A DNA stretch of 64,000 nucleotides from Cordia subcordata (taxonomy: Eukaryota; Streptophyta; Magnoliopsida; Boraginales; Cordiaceae). The notes beneath the pieces are model-generated. The model was not told the DNA's origin. It made no database searches and saw only the letters and a program-made list of their open reading frames with translations. Where the stretch lies: positions 11,767,001 through 11,831,000 of the forward strand of contig JAPTOF010000002.1 in the NCBI GenBank assembly GCA_028554755.1. Reading direction: 5' to 3'. Of this stretch, positions 33,833 through 46,514 are shown piece after piece; within the stretch, counting starts at the first letter, position 1; every line of letters starts with the position of its first letter. Made by a program: the position numbers and the translations under genes.

Positions 33833-36770
33833 AATTAATTTGTCTTCTCTAACTCAATTTCTATGGGTCCATTTATGACATGATACGTGGCCGAGAGAGT
33901 TCCGGATGACAACAAAAGGGACAGTTGAATCACGAATGCAATTTTATCTTTGTTATTATTTCAAATAAAAAAAAAGAACGAAAAGAACAAAAAATTATTT
34001 CGGATCACAAAAAAGGCCGATAGACCCCGTTCTAGAGTGGTCAAGTGGGTAAAGGCCCGCAAATAAACCCTCCATTAGGGTTAAGCAACTGGCGTCAACC
34101 CGCCTTTACTTTTTTTTTTTTTTAATATAAAGAATATAGTTGTTAATGTGATTGTGAATTATAAGCTTAAGCATTGTTTTTTTGTGGTTGACTATGATTT
34201 ATATTGTAATTTGAGAGTTCACATATTAGATTTTGTAATTGTCTTATTAGAAGTATATACTTTTATTATTAAAAAATAATGTGAGTCAACCATCAACCTT
34301 TAAATTGACAACCCGAGTGGTTGACCCACCAAGGACCAGGTTAGATTTGGCATTTTGCAGACCCACAAGAAAATTGAAGTGACACACAAACCCATCACTA
34401 AACGGGGTTGGGTTAACCCGACCCACTTGATACTCCTCCTGCCTTACCCTTTCACAAAAAATTAAATAAGGTGTAATGTATTGGAGGGATGGGATTTTAG
34501 TTTTCCTTTTCCCCCTTTGGTAAAGTAAAAAGAAATGAATTCAAATACCCTTTTAGGCTCTATTTGGCACAATCTGTCCGTATCTATCTATCTTTTATAT
34601 CATTATTGTAATATATGCTAAACCTAAAGAAATGGAATTAGAGTACCAGAGCTTCACATACCAGTTTTTCAACTGAATAATAGCTTGACACATAAACTAT
34701 CTAAACTACCGATAGCTTTAGTAGAATTCATTAGTTCGGAAATGCAGTTTTCCAATTCTAAGATAAGTTGTCTTCTTTTTCTTTCTTCAATTTATGATTT
34801 ATTAATAAAATATAGATAAAAATCATCATATTTTTTATTGTTAATTTATCAAATAACCTTATCACATTAGCTTTCTCAATATTAGTTGCAAAAGAAGTAA
34901 TACAAGGGTTAGGATTGATAATAAAACAAAATATAAGAATCTATGCATAACATGAGTATAATTGCTAGTTTTGAGAGGATTTGGCTAAATATGGAAGTTA
35001 CTTGGATTTTAAGTAGAAACTCACGACAGAAAATGGTATTTATTCACTCTTTCCTATTCTTCATTTTTTTTTTTTCCTTGTTAGAAAACAATGTCTTCTT
35101 CATACCGCGACATGCCTGCTACATTGGCTAAAGTAATTTTTTTTCGATTTACCTAACATGTAAACTTAGTGGTATCACGACTTGAACTTAATATCTTTTT
35201 ATTTTTTCTTTAAATTTAAGTTTGATATTTTATGTCGCCACTTCACTCCTACTCCTACTTTGTATGGTAAGAATTCGTTCATCAGATATCAAGTCTTTCG
35301 TGTATATGACAAAATATCGTTTGATGCAATCATGCTAACAACAACTGGTTTTATTTATCAGTCTGGTGGCCCAGATTATGATGTTCCCTTGGGAAGACGA
35401 GATGGCCTCAACTTTGCAACTGTAAACGCAACATTAGCCAACCTTCCAGCACCATCAAGCAACACCACTACCCTACTGGACTCTCTTGCAACCAAGAATT
35501 TCGACGCCACCGACGTTGTCGCGCTGTCCGGAGGCCACACCATCGGAATCAGCCACTGCACTTCGTTCACAGACAGGTGAATACGAATATAGATTAATCA
35601 TTCATAATTTTTTGCCACGCAGAAATCTTATAGATTCATGTGGATAAAAACATAGATTAATTAACATGAATGTCATTGGATGCAATACTCCTAGAGACGT
35701 ATAGGAAGTTTTCTCCTACCCATGAATTGGCTAGTTCCCATCTAGATAGTTGCGACTTCTTAAACTGCAGCAGTTTCTACTCCTGCTAATAGTTTAGCAC
35801 AACCAGGAAAGGGAGCTTTTCGTCCTTTTCCGCATTTGGTCATAAGAAAGCTGGCTTTAAGAATGAGTGATTTAATTAATTTATTCAAAATTGAAATAGG
35901 TTACAATACTGAGATATCTTATGTGTGTAATTTTAATTCATTTTTTAGGATTTGTTAGATTAATTAATTAGAGAAAAGTGAAAGGTAGTCCACGCCAATA
36001 AGATAGATTACGCCTCAATTAGAGCTTATAGTCTAATGCCACGTGATTAACTGAGAAACCTGAACTAACTCTGAATCATCTTTTCTCTATCTGTTTTAGT
36101 CTCTGAATCCGTGTGGTTGTTTATTCATCATTTTTAGTTAATTTAATCAATTAATTTCTTTCAAATTAGAGAACTTCTTTTCTTCCTTTGTTTTAGCATT
36201 TAATTTAGTGATTTTCGATTCTCAGTTTTTGCGTCCAATAAAATTTTGTCCTTTTTAAATTCCTAATAGCAATTCTAATTCCATGGATCGAGTCTCAGAC
36301 GATTTGTAATCTTGCGTAACCGAAGAGGAATAATTTTTTAAAAGGTTTTTTGGTTGGTTGAACTGGACAGGCTTTATCCAACTCAAGACCCAACCATGGA
36401 CCAGACCTTGGCCAACAACCTTAAATCAGCCTGTCCGACTGCAGATTCCAACAACACAGTGGTGATGGACATTCGTTCTCCGAGCACGTTTGACAACAGG
36501 TACTACGTTGATCTGATGAATCGACAGGGGCTGTTCACGTCCGATCAAGATTTGTATTCCGATGCTCGGACTAGGGACATTGTTACCAGCTTTGCTATCA
36601 ACCAGTCGCTCTTCTTTGAGAAGTTTGTGAATGCAATGATCACAATGGGGCAGCTCAATGTGTTGACAGGCACAGCCGGAGAGGTTCGGCTGAACTGCTC
36701 GGCTACGAATTCGGACAGTCTACGACTGGCGTCGTTCGTTGGAGGGGAGGGAAAATTGTCAGAGTTCTGA
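28403..36770 (+). CDS. Class III secretory peroxidase, peroxidase 12-like
   Basis: Exons 28403-28675, 32761-32955, 35362-35576 and 36371-36770 join to 1083 bp, 360 residues, all with GT-AG borders. Residues 1 to about 36 are a hydrophobic signal peptide ending near VVTAQG, so the enzyme is secreted. The distal heme site is [20 protein letters not shown] (Arg, Phe and His present), the proximal heme ligand is His in VALSGGHTIGISHC, and all eight conserved cysteines are there. IRSPSTFDNRYYVDLMNRQG and LFTSDQDL are close to Arabidopsis peroxidase 12 as I know it. The reaction is H2O2-dependent oxidation of phenolic substrates in the wall or vacuole. Three introns sit at the classic family positions, but the first two are very long (4085 and 2406 bp) and transposon-filled. 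The ORF is intact. The exact member number is uncertain. Confidence 0.95.
28921..30040. mobile_element. Foldback-type element in peroxidase intron 1
   Basis: The left arm (about 28926-29020: AGGGGCCTAATTATACCAC, GAATTTATGAAATTACAACA, TTTTTCTGAAATTTGCGC) is matched in reverse complement by the right arm (about 29930-30036). The arms are about 100 bp and imperfect. Between them are a run of 14 G (29188-29201), a C-rich stretch, a 31-bp tandem repeat (CACCACCACGCCAGCCCC..., 29361-29440, about 2.7 copies), and TATG repeats (29569-29640 and 29700-29740). At 29031-29086 a 28-bp unit (TTTTCCATCCATTTCAATGG) is duplicated. Nothing is encoded. Confidence 0.6.
30755..30870. repeat. 57-bp tandem duplication in peroxidase intron 1
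   Basis: The unit with TTAATATGATATCAACTCAT, ATAAGCTCAATG and TATAATAACTCTAAA occurs twice in a row, nearly identical, so the duplication is recent. Confidence 0.85.
31150..31637 (-). mobile_element. CACTA-like transposon end with subterminal repeats
   Basis: The region is packed with inverted and direct copies of a TTAGTGACC / GGTCACTAA motif and of ACCGAATT, ending at 31637 with AAAGAGC/TTATAGTG. On the minus strand that end reads CACTATAAAAAAGAGCTTTG, close to CACTA-family termini. The opposite terminus was not found, so this may be a truncated or highly deleted copy. No transposase is present. Confidence 0.45.
31993..32245 (+). mobile_element. tRNA-derived SINE, 253 bp, with 12-bp target duplication
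   Basis: A polymerase III A box (GTGAGTTGGTAAGTGG, about 32010-32025) and B box (GGATCGAGTCC, 32061-32071) lie about 36 bp apart, as in a tRNA head. The body is GC-rich and unlike its surroundings, and the 3' end is TTTTG. The perfect 12-bp duplication AAAGGGAGCCTT flanks it (31981-31992 and 32246-32257). The host site is one copy of a tandem repeat whose other copy (32321-32385) lacks the SINE. Confidence 0.85.
32246..32390. repeat. Tandem duplication of about 75 bp hosting the SINE
   Basis: The unit GACAAACTAAAGG(G/A)AG, then TTTCCG, GTCAATATATT and GACTTTCACGAT, then GTGGGGCTC, occurs at 31972-31992 plus 32258-32305, split by the SINE, and again at 32320-32385. Confidence 0.75.
33793..33829. 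repeat. AT dinucleotide microsatellite in peroxidase intron 2
   Basis: About 18 AT units without interruption. Confidence 0.95.
34024..34440. mobile_element. Possible MITE in peroxidase intron 2
   Basis: GTGGTCAAGTGGGTAAAGG near 34036 and the reverse complement of ACCCACTTGATACTCC near 34420-34436 form short inverted ends around an AT-rich core with a poly-T run. The ends are weak and no target duplication was confirmed. Confidence 0.3.
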
Positions 36771-37865
36771 GGGGGTTTCAGCTGCAATCTGCTCCTGAGA
36801 TTTTTGATCACCAGTGAGAGGTGTGTCAATCGTCCCATAGCTATCAAATAAGGATGTAGCATGCTGTGCACTAGTTGTGCTTGTTACATCGCATAACCCT
36901 TATTAGTTTTATGCATCACGTGTTATTTACGGGTGTTCAAATAATTAAAAAAAAAAAAAAAAGTGGCCAATGTGTGAGAAGGAAATTGTTGGGTTGTTCG
37001 AATCATTAATCATGGTCGGTTCATACGTGCAATGGAAAGTCTCGTCTGGTGAGACGCAAAATTATCTATCACTAATCTAACAACTTAAACTTTGGAATAA
37101 TGAGATCAATTAAACTTCCTTGTTATTAAAGAACAATATATTTTTAGTCACGCATACAAATTCACTTTGATAGCATTCTCCCTTCATTTTACTAGGAGTT
37201 ATTATATTAGCTCTCCTTTTCTCAAGCATATAGGTAACTCTCTCCTTGCTTGTAAGAGGACAAATAACATGCCACATTTGAGTCTTGAAAAGAAGTAGAA
37301 GAAGAAGAAAGTACCATAGAAATCTAATAACCCGGCCTTTAACATTTTTATGTCTTGTAAGGTTAGAGTGAAAGTTGCAAAAAATCCTCTATAATTTCAA
37401 GGCTCGTAGATACCTCATTGTGGTTTAAAAAATATTGCACGTTGACTTGTGCTGTTAGGTTTCTCGTAAAGTTAATTATGAATGTGAAAAAATACATCCA
37501 CGATGCATTTTAATTTGTCAACTCAAATAAATAGGTGCAAATTATACTATTTGATTTTAAAAATGATGCAGACTATTTAGTGGAATGATGAGTTTAAGTG
37601 TTCAGAGTAGAGAGTAGCTCGCAAAGTACTCTTGATCAGCACCTCCTCGGGTAAATTATAAGCTCTAGCAAGATTTCATGGAACACAAACTCTTATATTC
37701 ATTTAGTGGTCAAATATATGTAAGATAAGCATATTCCAATTCACTTATTGAAGCAAATAAAATCGAACAAATACATACAGAAGTCGCAGTATAGATACAG
37801 GAGATGATTACAAAAATTTTATACGCGGAGAGGAGAAACGATAGCCATGAAAACCAAGCAGATTC
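36771..37865. other. Spacer between the convergent peroxidase and OHP2 genes
   Basis: It holds the two 3' untranslated regions. No further gene is seen. A poly-A run lies at 36946-36961. Confidence 0.6.
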
Positions 37866-40536
37866 TCATTCCAGATCTACTATTCCAAAGTTGGAGAGAA
37901 GAATCTTAATTTGATCAATAAAGTTAGAGCCTGTCGCATACTCTGTTAACAAACCAACAGCAAAACCAAACATCGCCCACCTGCTCAACCAACAAATGCC
38001 AAACGAATAAGAGAACAAGATTTCAGGGGAAAAAGAAAAACGAAGCAAAAAGGTATCATAAAATTGGAACAGTTAGTATTGACAGAAACCACAAGATGAG
38101 TTGAGCACAAACATTCAACACTATTACTTGTATTCTTGATGAATTTGCAGGTTTCATTATGCATTTCAATTCTTTATGTTAATGATAAGTAGAATATCTT
38201 CTTTGTATTGCTTAGAGTGAAATACATTAATCTGAAAGCTGCAGCTTCTAAAGAAGTGCTCTGCAGACGAGACAATCCAAATTTCTTCGGTCCCCTGTTT
38301 TCTAGGCTGTACGGCTAGGGAAGCTGGGGTTATACCGATACGTGTTACAGTCGAAGGATATTGACAGTTTTGAGGAGAGAAAACTGCCAAGCACTGCTAC
38401 CAAGTTCACAAAGACGTAATTTATACAGTTGTTCAATACATATAAACAAATTCATAGCTTCATAACAGATTTCTAGCTCAAAACATGTTTGAGCCTATAA
38501 TTTCACTATCTTATGATAGTCCACCTGAAGTAAGAGGCAATGCAATGTACTGTCTATACATTCCCAATGAACTCCGGCTATCAACTTAGACAAGGAAAAC
38601 AAACAAACAGACACAGTACTCTCGATTTATCTATTTTCTTTTCCCTCTTATTGCTTTAAGAAAGGATCTGAAATCATTCCATTATTCTATTTCCTCCAGC
38701 GGGCATCCAACTCTGCTTAATGGTATATTAACTTTCATGTGGAAACATTCAGGTTCTTTTGAGGATTATGTGTGAACCACACTCTAATTCTGAGTACAGG
38801 CAATCTTCTAGATACCTTCCAGAATATGTTGGAAGAGACATGCTACTTTGGTCCCACTCTCTGCCCCCTCCTCTATCGATGAATATCACAGTTGTTGAAC
38901 TTGACCTAAAGCCAGATGAACAACCGGGAAAAGGACCCAAAGGAGGAGAACATATCATAATCTCACTAACAGCTGATCATCTTCAACCACCATCAAAAAG
39001 CCAGTGTAGGATAGGACTAAACATAAATATATAGTCAAAAGCTACTAAATATGAATTTTTCCCTCACTACTCCCCCAACATATTTGATAGTTTACCTACT
39101 TGTATGCCAATTTTCCCAAAGGAACATCAACATTTAATCAAAGCAACATCAGACCATTTTATTTCATATAGTTCCAGATAAAGGAGATAATTATAAAAGT
39201 GCATGAGGCAGTATATAGAGCATAAGACTCAAACTTTTGTTTGAAGTTGGTGGTACAGATCTTCTAACCTCTCAGCCCTTTTGCAGAATAATGACTGCAT
39301 GCAAAAGCAAATGCATTTCAAAGTCATGTGAATCTTTAAGTAAGGGCAAAACAGTTTGCAATTATCACATTTTTCTTTGGTAAAAGAATAAGATTAGAAG
39401 GGTGGTCCAAGAAGTCCACATTGTTAGAATTATGGATTCTATCTTGAAACCAATTGGTATTAGAAAGAAGTAGCACAGACTCATCGGGCTTTGGAGTTTA
39501 TCTTCTTTTCCCCGTGAGGCAACTGTACATTCTAACACAGGTGCACGAAGAAATCTGGGACGAGCTGAAATAGGGAGTTCATAGAGAAGCCTACCCATTG
39601 AATTAACTTCTTTTTTGGTTCATGCATTTAAGTAACTTCAGAAGAGACTACTGAATCGGTACAAGGCCTCCAAAACTCCAACACTAGTCCCCATTGATTT
39701 CCTTGGTTTTGAAACTTATGTCATGCTTTCTTGGACTCATACAGGTTTGATGTTTTCGATTAAAGAAGCTAATTAGCTAAACACGAATTCAACTATATGT
39801 TAATACCAAGAGACAAAGAAGAAGAAGAATCTGAATTAAATTGTCTACCATACAACTAAATCTATACTATAGATGAATTTCCACTCAATAGATAGAAGAA
39901 GCCTACAATAATAAATACCAGCAATCAAATTGAACATAAACAATTGAAGCTACACTAAAATTTCAGAATAATAAGATCAAATTTCAGAATAATAAGATCC
40001 ACAGAAGACACAAAGAAAAGCAATTTTAAAAAAAGAAAAGAAAAAGGGAATAATAAGCCAAAAAAAAAAAATTAAAGGGTACTTAACAACCTTCATTACC
40101 TGCCATTAGTGATCTCATTCTTGCCAATGAAACCAAAGAAAGGGCCTTGATTAGCATCTTCAAGCTTCTTCTTCTTAAAATATTCTTGGAGTTCCTTAGC
40201 CTTTTGTCTCTGAAACTCCAAAGTGATCACATTCTTGTCCTCCACAGCAGCCACCTTCTTGGGAGGAGAACTAGGTGGAGGAGGAGAAGAAGATGGCTGT
40301 TGCGGCGGCGTCGGTGGTTGTGGCCTCACTGGCTTTACAGGAGCAGGCTGAGCCACAGGTCTTCTCAATGGACCTTCAGCTTGTGAGCTCCTTATTGTGA
40401 GTACACTAGGCTTGGCTGTGGAGCATCTGAAACTGGAACAAGTAGAAGAAGCTGAAGCTGATGAGGAGGTTGAAGATGGTGTTGAGGGTGTTCTTAGTTT
40501 GATGCAAGAGAATGAAGATGAAGTTGCTACTGACAT
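37866..40536 (-). CDS. OHP2: One-helix protein 2 (OHP2), chloroplast light-harvesting-like protein
   Basis: Exon 1 is 40536-40100 and exon 2 is 37980-37866, joined by a 2119-bp GT-AG intron, giving 183 residues. After a serine-rich transit-like region and a proline-rich linker come NVITLEFQRQKAKELQEYF, GPFFGFIGKNEITNGR and WAMFGFAVGLLTEYATG, ending ILLSNFGIVDLE. The E-x-x-N-G-R-W-A-M-x-G-x-x-x-G helix is the chlorophyll-binding type of the LHC superfamily, present once. OHP2 works with OHP1 and HCF244 in photosystem II D1 assembly in the thylakoid. I chose the ATG at 40536 (MSVATSS) because known OHP2 proteins begin in the same way. The frame is also open upstream with ATGs at 40674 and 40704, which would add 46 or 56 residues. 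Confidence 0.93.
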
Positions 40537-40704
40537 GTTCTTTGTGTTTTGCTGTTGATTCTTTCTGTACTTTGGTGTTGGCTTCTTCCCCTCTGCAAGG
40601 TTTGAAGAGGAGATTGGATAATGAATGTATGTGCTTGTCAGAGTAAGAGAATCTGTGATTGCTGAGGTGGCCATTTTTGTGGATAAAATGTAGCCAAGTA
40701 TCAC

Positions 40705-41979
40705 TGACGAAAGTCACCAATGAACTTTCTTATTGCAATGGTAACTAATGTTCCACTTGTACAGTTTTGTATGTTTTTAATGGTTATAAATTATTCATAT
40801 TATTTTAGTATAATTATATTAATAATTTATAATTATTATTTTCTTTTAGATATTGATGATGATGTTTCTTTTTCCTCTTGTTTTGATTTTTATGATGGAA
40901 CTGCTTTTGACATCTTTTTGTTATTGGTTTTTCTCGACACCATTTTGAGCTAAAATCAAAATGTCAAGACTTCTTTTTTTGGGTCGGAGTATCAAACTTT
41001 CAATAAGAAAAAGTTACAACTATAATACAACAAAAATTACATACATCCATACAAACAAAAACCAAAGTCCCACCTCGACAACTCCTGAGACCAACTGAAA
41101 CTAACAATCCGCACCAACACACGAAACCGTCACCAAAGAAACAACCGACGAAACCATCACCAGAGAAACAACTGAAGAACATTAAACGTGCTTGAACCCC
41201 TCAGCAAAATAATTGGCCTTCAAACTATCACCAAACATCCCCACATAGGTCACCACGGCACATCTGATAAGTACATGCTCTTGAGAAACCAAAACTGCGA
41301 GAGCGACAAGCAACACAGAGAGAAGACAACACCTAACATGAATGAGTTCAATGGGACTCATTAACCCAGACATAGGCTGAGCCCAAGTGAAATACATAAT
41401 TTCATCCGCAGAAAGTATAGCTCTAATCAACCTGACTTCAAACCTATCAAACTAACTTCAAATACAATAATTGCTTGACTGATTTAAACCCGAGTTAAGA
41501 CGAATCCTGTTTACGTTCCAAACGTTTCATTTTTCTCTTTTCTTCTTATTGCCACTAAAAGTGAACATGCTAGTACAAGTTATGATGTTTGTTGGTAAAT
41601 AATTAAAGCGTAAAAGCTAATCTAGACTTAAAGATAAGGATAAAATATATGAATTATGATGCAAGAATGGACAATACAGTGCACAAAATGAGAAGAAAAG
41701 AAAAAGGAAACTAAAGCAACAAATTTGAAATACAAGCAATTGAATATAGACAGTTTTCTTATCAATCAGCCAAATCCAGCAAAGAATACTGATCCTCGCA
41801 GTATGGGGACAAAATCTCAGCTTTTCTTGTATGGTGACAAAATCTCAGCTTACAGCGATACAGCAGCTGGCAGAGAAAATGGCCAAGGTTTCTTCCAGTG
41901 GGATCATCTACAACTTGTCACACGAGTAACCGTGTCACAGACTGCCTGAGAGCAGAAAATATCGTGGCAGTAGCTCAAA
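40705..41979. other. Intergenic region between OHP2 and the CaaX protein gene
   Basis: No gene is firmly supported. A stretch at 41190-41430 is open on the minus strand for 82 codons and is less AT-rich than its surroundings, but I do not recognise the peptide and it may be a decayed transposon piece. The OHP2 promoter must lie at the left side of this region. Confidence 0.4.
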
Positions 41980-44900
41980 CTACATTATTGTACATGAGCA
42001 AGTTCTTTCACTCGCATTCCCAAACTCATCCTCTGATCCCCCATCATCACTGCAGTCAAAAAACAGACAACAGCAGTTCAGGAAAAAACTAAAAATGAAA
42101 GAAAAAGGGCAGGCGAAAAGAGTAAAAGAAATATAATGAGTAGATACTTAAGTGAGCAAATTGATGCTTGATATGCTCTTTTAATGAAGTTGACTATCTA
42201 CAACCTTGAGAGCCCACTACTGAGCAGAAACACAGGTTCAGAAACAATACGGTTTACATGTTTTAGAGTCTGAAAATCAGAATGTTCATAATCATTCCCG
42301 TAACACAAGTTCACGGTATAAGTGGTAGAGCCCGTAAGACATGTTCCCGGCATACCATCCAAGCATAAACATTCACAAAACTGTAAACCATACAGAAAGG
42401 AAGCTAGTGCAGGAGTTAGAGTCAAGTCATTGAAGATATTAATTTAGACAAAATTGATGATTATTCTTAAACAAAGATAAAAGACAGACCCTTCCAATTA
42501 CATTTGGTCTTCTTTTCTTTGGATAGGAGCATGTAGAAATTAACACAAATTGCATTGTGAAAGAAGTTCTCTACATCCAGTTAGAATTTTGACCATAGGA
42601 TATGACAAGCCACTTTTTTAGTTAAAAGACCAACCACATATAACATACACTGAAAACAAGCAGCTATTTCTATTGAATTTTATTCTTTAATTATTCTGAT
42701 AGTTCCCAAAATTTTAAAGGGGAAAGAATACACCACCTATGGGAAAAGAGGAGTTAGGTGACTATCTATAATGAAGACTTAAATTTTTTCAATACCAGCA
42801 CATGTATCAAATGAGCTCCTATGACTCATAAGCTACTAGTATAAACAAGTAGCCTTTCCAAACTTTTGAAACTCAACCTAAAACAGATGCCAAACCCACT
42901 CCATCCAAGAAATCCCAGCCCACAGGCTCCTCAAAGTCCAATAAAATACCATTGAAGTAGAAACACCTCTAAGCAGTCAATCAATCTAGAACACATAACA
43001 GCAGCCAATGCCCTTGGGTTCTCCTCTCAACATGTTTAAACATGTCTTACTGTTTTGCTCTTACTACATCCATCCAATAGACACTATTACCATATGTTAT
43101 ACACTCACCATACAAGAAAAGGGCCAATAGTTTTCCACCCACTTGTTACAGTGTTTTCCTTTTACGGCTTTAAGTTAAATCGCCCTTTTAGACCACACAT
43201 TTTGGCACCCATCACCATGGATGTTACACCACAACATAGAGAAAGCTCAGACACTGTTGAATAGGCAAGGCCAAACATAATTTTCGAAAGACCATTGTAA
43301 ATATGTACTGTAAAAAACCATGCTAAATGTTACAATCACCTAATGCATGTGGCAAATGAAGTTGATCACATAAATACATCAAGAACAAGGCATTACGAGT
43401 TACTTGTAGTCAACAAAAGATGCTGACCTTTTGGTATGAAGTTGAATTGCTAGGTGATTGCTATTTTACCAGACAATATCATGACATATATAAAACATAC
43501 TTCCCCAAAAGGACTCCATGCCGGCATGCAAGTATTGATGCCATAAATAATTTGAGTTCTATATGCTTTTGGATGCGCCCATGGCTTCAAGAGAACTAAT
43601 AGGTAGATGCTGAAATGCCTCCTTTGTCCCTTTTTGACACACCATGGTTGACTCTTCATCAAATTGATAATTTTATTTATAGCCTTCTTTTCAGGCCACA
43701 ATTTACACCAAGAAAAAGACAAGAAAGAGAAGAAAGTGGCAAGTAATTCAGTGGAAATAAAGCAAGACAAACCTACATGAAAAGCAACACCATGGTCAGT
43801 CACAATACCAACCACTCACACCTCTGACCATGCACGTGCTATACACACCATTCACCTACATAAGTGCCAGCATCGAGCAACAAATTTGCAAAGATCAGGT
43901 TTATGTGTCTAAACATATTAGAATCTGCAAAATTTGTTCAAATAATATGCGGCATAATTGTAGTTCCTTATTGCTCTGAAAGATGTGCACATGTGCTAAC
44001 CAAGCCAAATTCCTCATTCTGTCTCTCACAACCTTAGCTTTTTAACTCTTCTGCTAGCAAGTTTTGGTTTGGAGTAACCTGGCCAGATGTAAGCTTGTTT
44101 CTTACTCAGAGGAAGAGAGAGAGTTAGTTTTATCGGACCTCAAAAGTTGGTTCGACATTAAAAAGTTCATTTAGGCCCCTCCTCATTCAACCAGACAGGT
44201 GAAGGTCTGTATATGCCTTGAATAATCCTCCCAAGAACAAATTCCTAACATGACATTTCCACATTCAGGATGACACAGCTTAACATCGGAGTTCAACAAA
44301 AAAGGAGACCTTGAATCACCCAACTCATATATGTTCCTCTCTATTAGATGATGCCTAAGCGGTCAGGAAAAGAAACTTTCTGCATAAACTGAAAAAATGC
44401 AGCAGATTCCATGAATTAACAGCACAGACCACTTATCATAAGGTGGTTCAAAATGATTAAATAAAGGTGGTCAAACAATGCAAAAAGCATAATCTTACAT
44501 TTTTCTACTTTTCCTGTTCCTGTTCTAATAAAAAAAATACCCTACCCGTAAACAAAATACAAATAAGTCCTCAAAGGCTCAAAGCAATTCAAAATTAAAC
44601 TATTACTGCTCTAGTTTGCCAAAAAGTCTTGCAGATGTACAAGACAATATTTCAAGGTGCAGCACGAAACTAGCTGACTTGCACGAGAATGAAGATCCAA
44701 CAGATAGTAGAATCTAAACCACAATAAACTTAAATATCCAGACATGCTCAGTAGCACAAGACAGTGAAATAGATTTCTAATCTCATACATAGTCGATGAA
44801 GAATTAAACCAGTATATATCCAAATTGTCCTCAATAGATATATACAGGACACTGGATCATGATACCTGGGCTCAAATTCTCGAATCTCAAAGAGCTCCCC

Positions 44901-45425
44901 TCCAGATGTATCAGTCCATTGTACTTTCCTCTTTTCTGTTCGGCTGTCAAATTGACTGCTTTTTTGACATAATGCCTCGTGTTCATCACCACTACCAACT
45001 GAATCTGGGATGCTATCTTTTGGCTTCCTCAAGCTACTCTTAATATCAATCTTTCTAATGCCATTTTCATCCCCAACATGATGAGGAGGACAAATTTGTT
45101 CCTTATCTTCATCAGAAAGAGCAACTCCACCCGAGCCTTCTTGCTGCTGAGTAGGGCCGACTTTTAGAGGAGATGGACTCTCAGGTCCAGCGGCAGCGCG
45201 GCCAAAGCAAACAAAGGAAGCGCAACCGCGGACAAGCCGGTTCTTACCAGAAGCCAGCTGGATATCAGGATCAGTTTCTTTGTCCACCAACTGGTACCGA
45301 TTCCACGGCGTAACTCTCATGGGTTTCTCTTCGTTCTTCTGACCCAGGAGAAGAAGGGTCAGGCCCTTGCTATACCCAGAAGCTGAAGAAGAGAAAAATC
45401 CTCCTCCTTCCGCCGCAAATAACAT
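41980..45425 (-). CDS. Conserved plant protein of unknown function with C-terminal CaaX box
   Basis: Exon 1 is 45425-44866 and exon 2 is 42049-41980, with donor CCCAG|GTATC and acceptor TGCAG|TGATG, giving 209 residues. It starts MLFAAEGGGFFSSSASGYSK and includes GLTLLLLGQKNEEKPMRV, NRLVRGCASFVCFGRAA and RRKVQWTDT-like EKRKVQWTDTSGGELFEIRE. The tiny last exon encodes an acidic stretch and ends ERTCSCTIM. The last four residues CTIM fit a CaaX prenylation signal, with another Cys two residues before that could be palmitoylated, so membrane attachment is likely (inference). I recognise the family as plant-wide and uncharacterised; no enzyme domain is visible. The intron of 2816 bp makes the last exon easy to miss in automatic annotation. 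Confidence 0.85.
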
Positions 45426-46433
45426 CAGTTCTGTTCATCTGGGCATCAAACACTCTCTTAGTGCAATTATTTTCACTGCCAAAACAATTGAACTGGCCTG
45501 CTTATCCACCCAAAACAGCTAGTCAATTGGGATCCATACAGAAAGATATGGATTAAAAACAAATGAAACCAATTTTAAAGGACAACATACAGAAAAATAA
45601 AAGAGTCATTAAATAGTAAATTATTTTAGGGGACATGAAATATTTCCTCACTGCTAAAATTGACCACTGAAATATTTTTAGTTCCAAATGGATCAATACA
45701 CATTCAAAATAGCAATATGCATCCCATTCTTTAAATGCCGTCAAAATATCCTACCTGGAAAGGGTCAAAACATAGTTAATTAAAATTATAGACCAAATGA
45801 ATTTATATTCCATTTTCCATTTTATTTTTCAATTTTATTTCATTTCTATTTTCACTCTTCTTTCGCATTTTTCCCTTCTTTCTCTTCCATCCCTTACTTT
45901 GTCCCCTATCTTTCACTCTGCCGCGCACCCTTTATTACTCCCCATCAAGACAAGTGCCAAACTCTAGAATCTATACATCCACGCATACATGCACACACAA
46001 GTGCAAAATTGAATTTCATTTCTTGCAATTTTTTATTGACCCCAAAAAAAAAAACAAAGTCAAAATTAGTAAAACCACAAAGTCAAATTTGCGCTGACAA
46101 TTATAACAACTCAAAGAAATACTTCAAAAGAAAAAAGTCAAACAATTATAATAAAAAAAAATTCCAGCTTCAAATATAAAGCTTCGAACTTTAAATTTTT
46201 ACCTAAAGCAATCAACAATAATGAGCCCAAAAAGAATTACAAAAAAGAATATATGAACTTGTTCAGATAAACGAAAATGACGAAGAAAATTTCACCAAAT
46301 TGAGACCCATTTTTGAAAACAATTAAAGCTAAAAGCAACACAAAAGGCAAACTGTGAACTAGTCAACTTCAAAGCCAAAGAGACACACAACCATGTCAAA
46401 AACTCCCTAGCCTCTAACCATTCACTAACACTA

Positions 46434-46434
<1 letters not shown>

Positions 46435-46487
<53 letters not shown>
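46435..46487. repeat. CA/TA compound microsatellite
   Basis: A CA run (46435-46465) passes directly into a TA run (46466-46487), inside the probable leader intron of the CaaX protein gene. Confidence 0.95.
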
Positions 46488-46514
46488 CTAGAGAGACACC
46501 TAGAGAGAGCTTAC

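Noticed and set aside
34943..35131. 62-codon frame in peroxidase intron 2
   Set aside because: Hydrophobic low-complexity peptide in a T-rich intron with no family resemblance.
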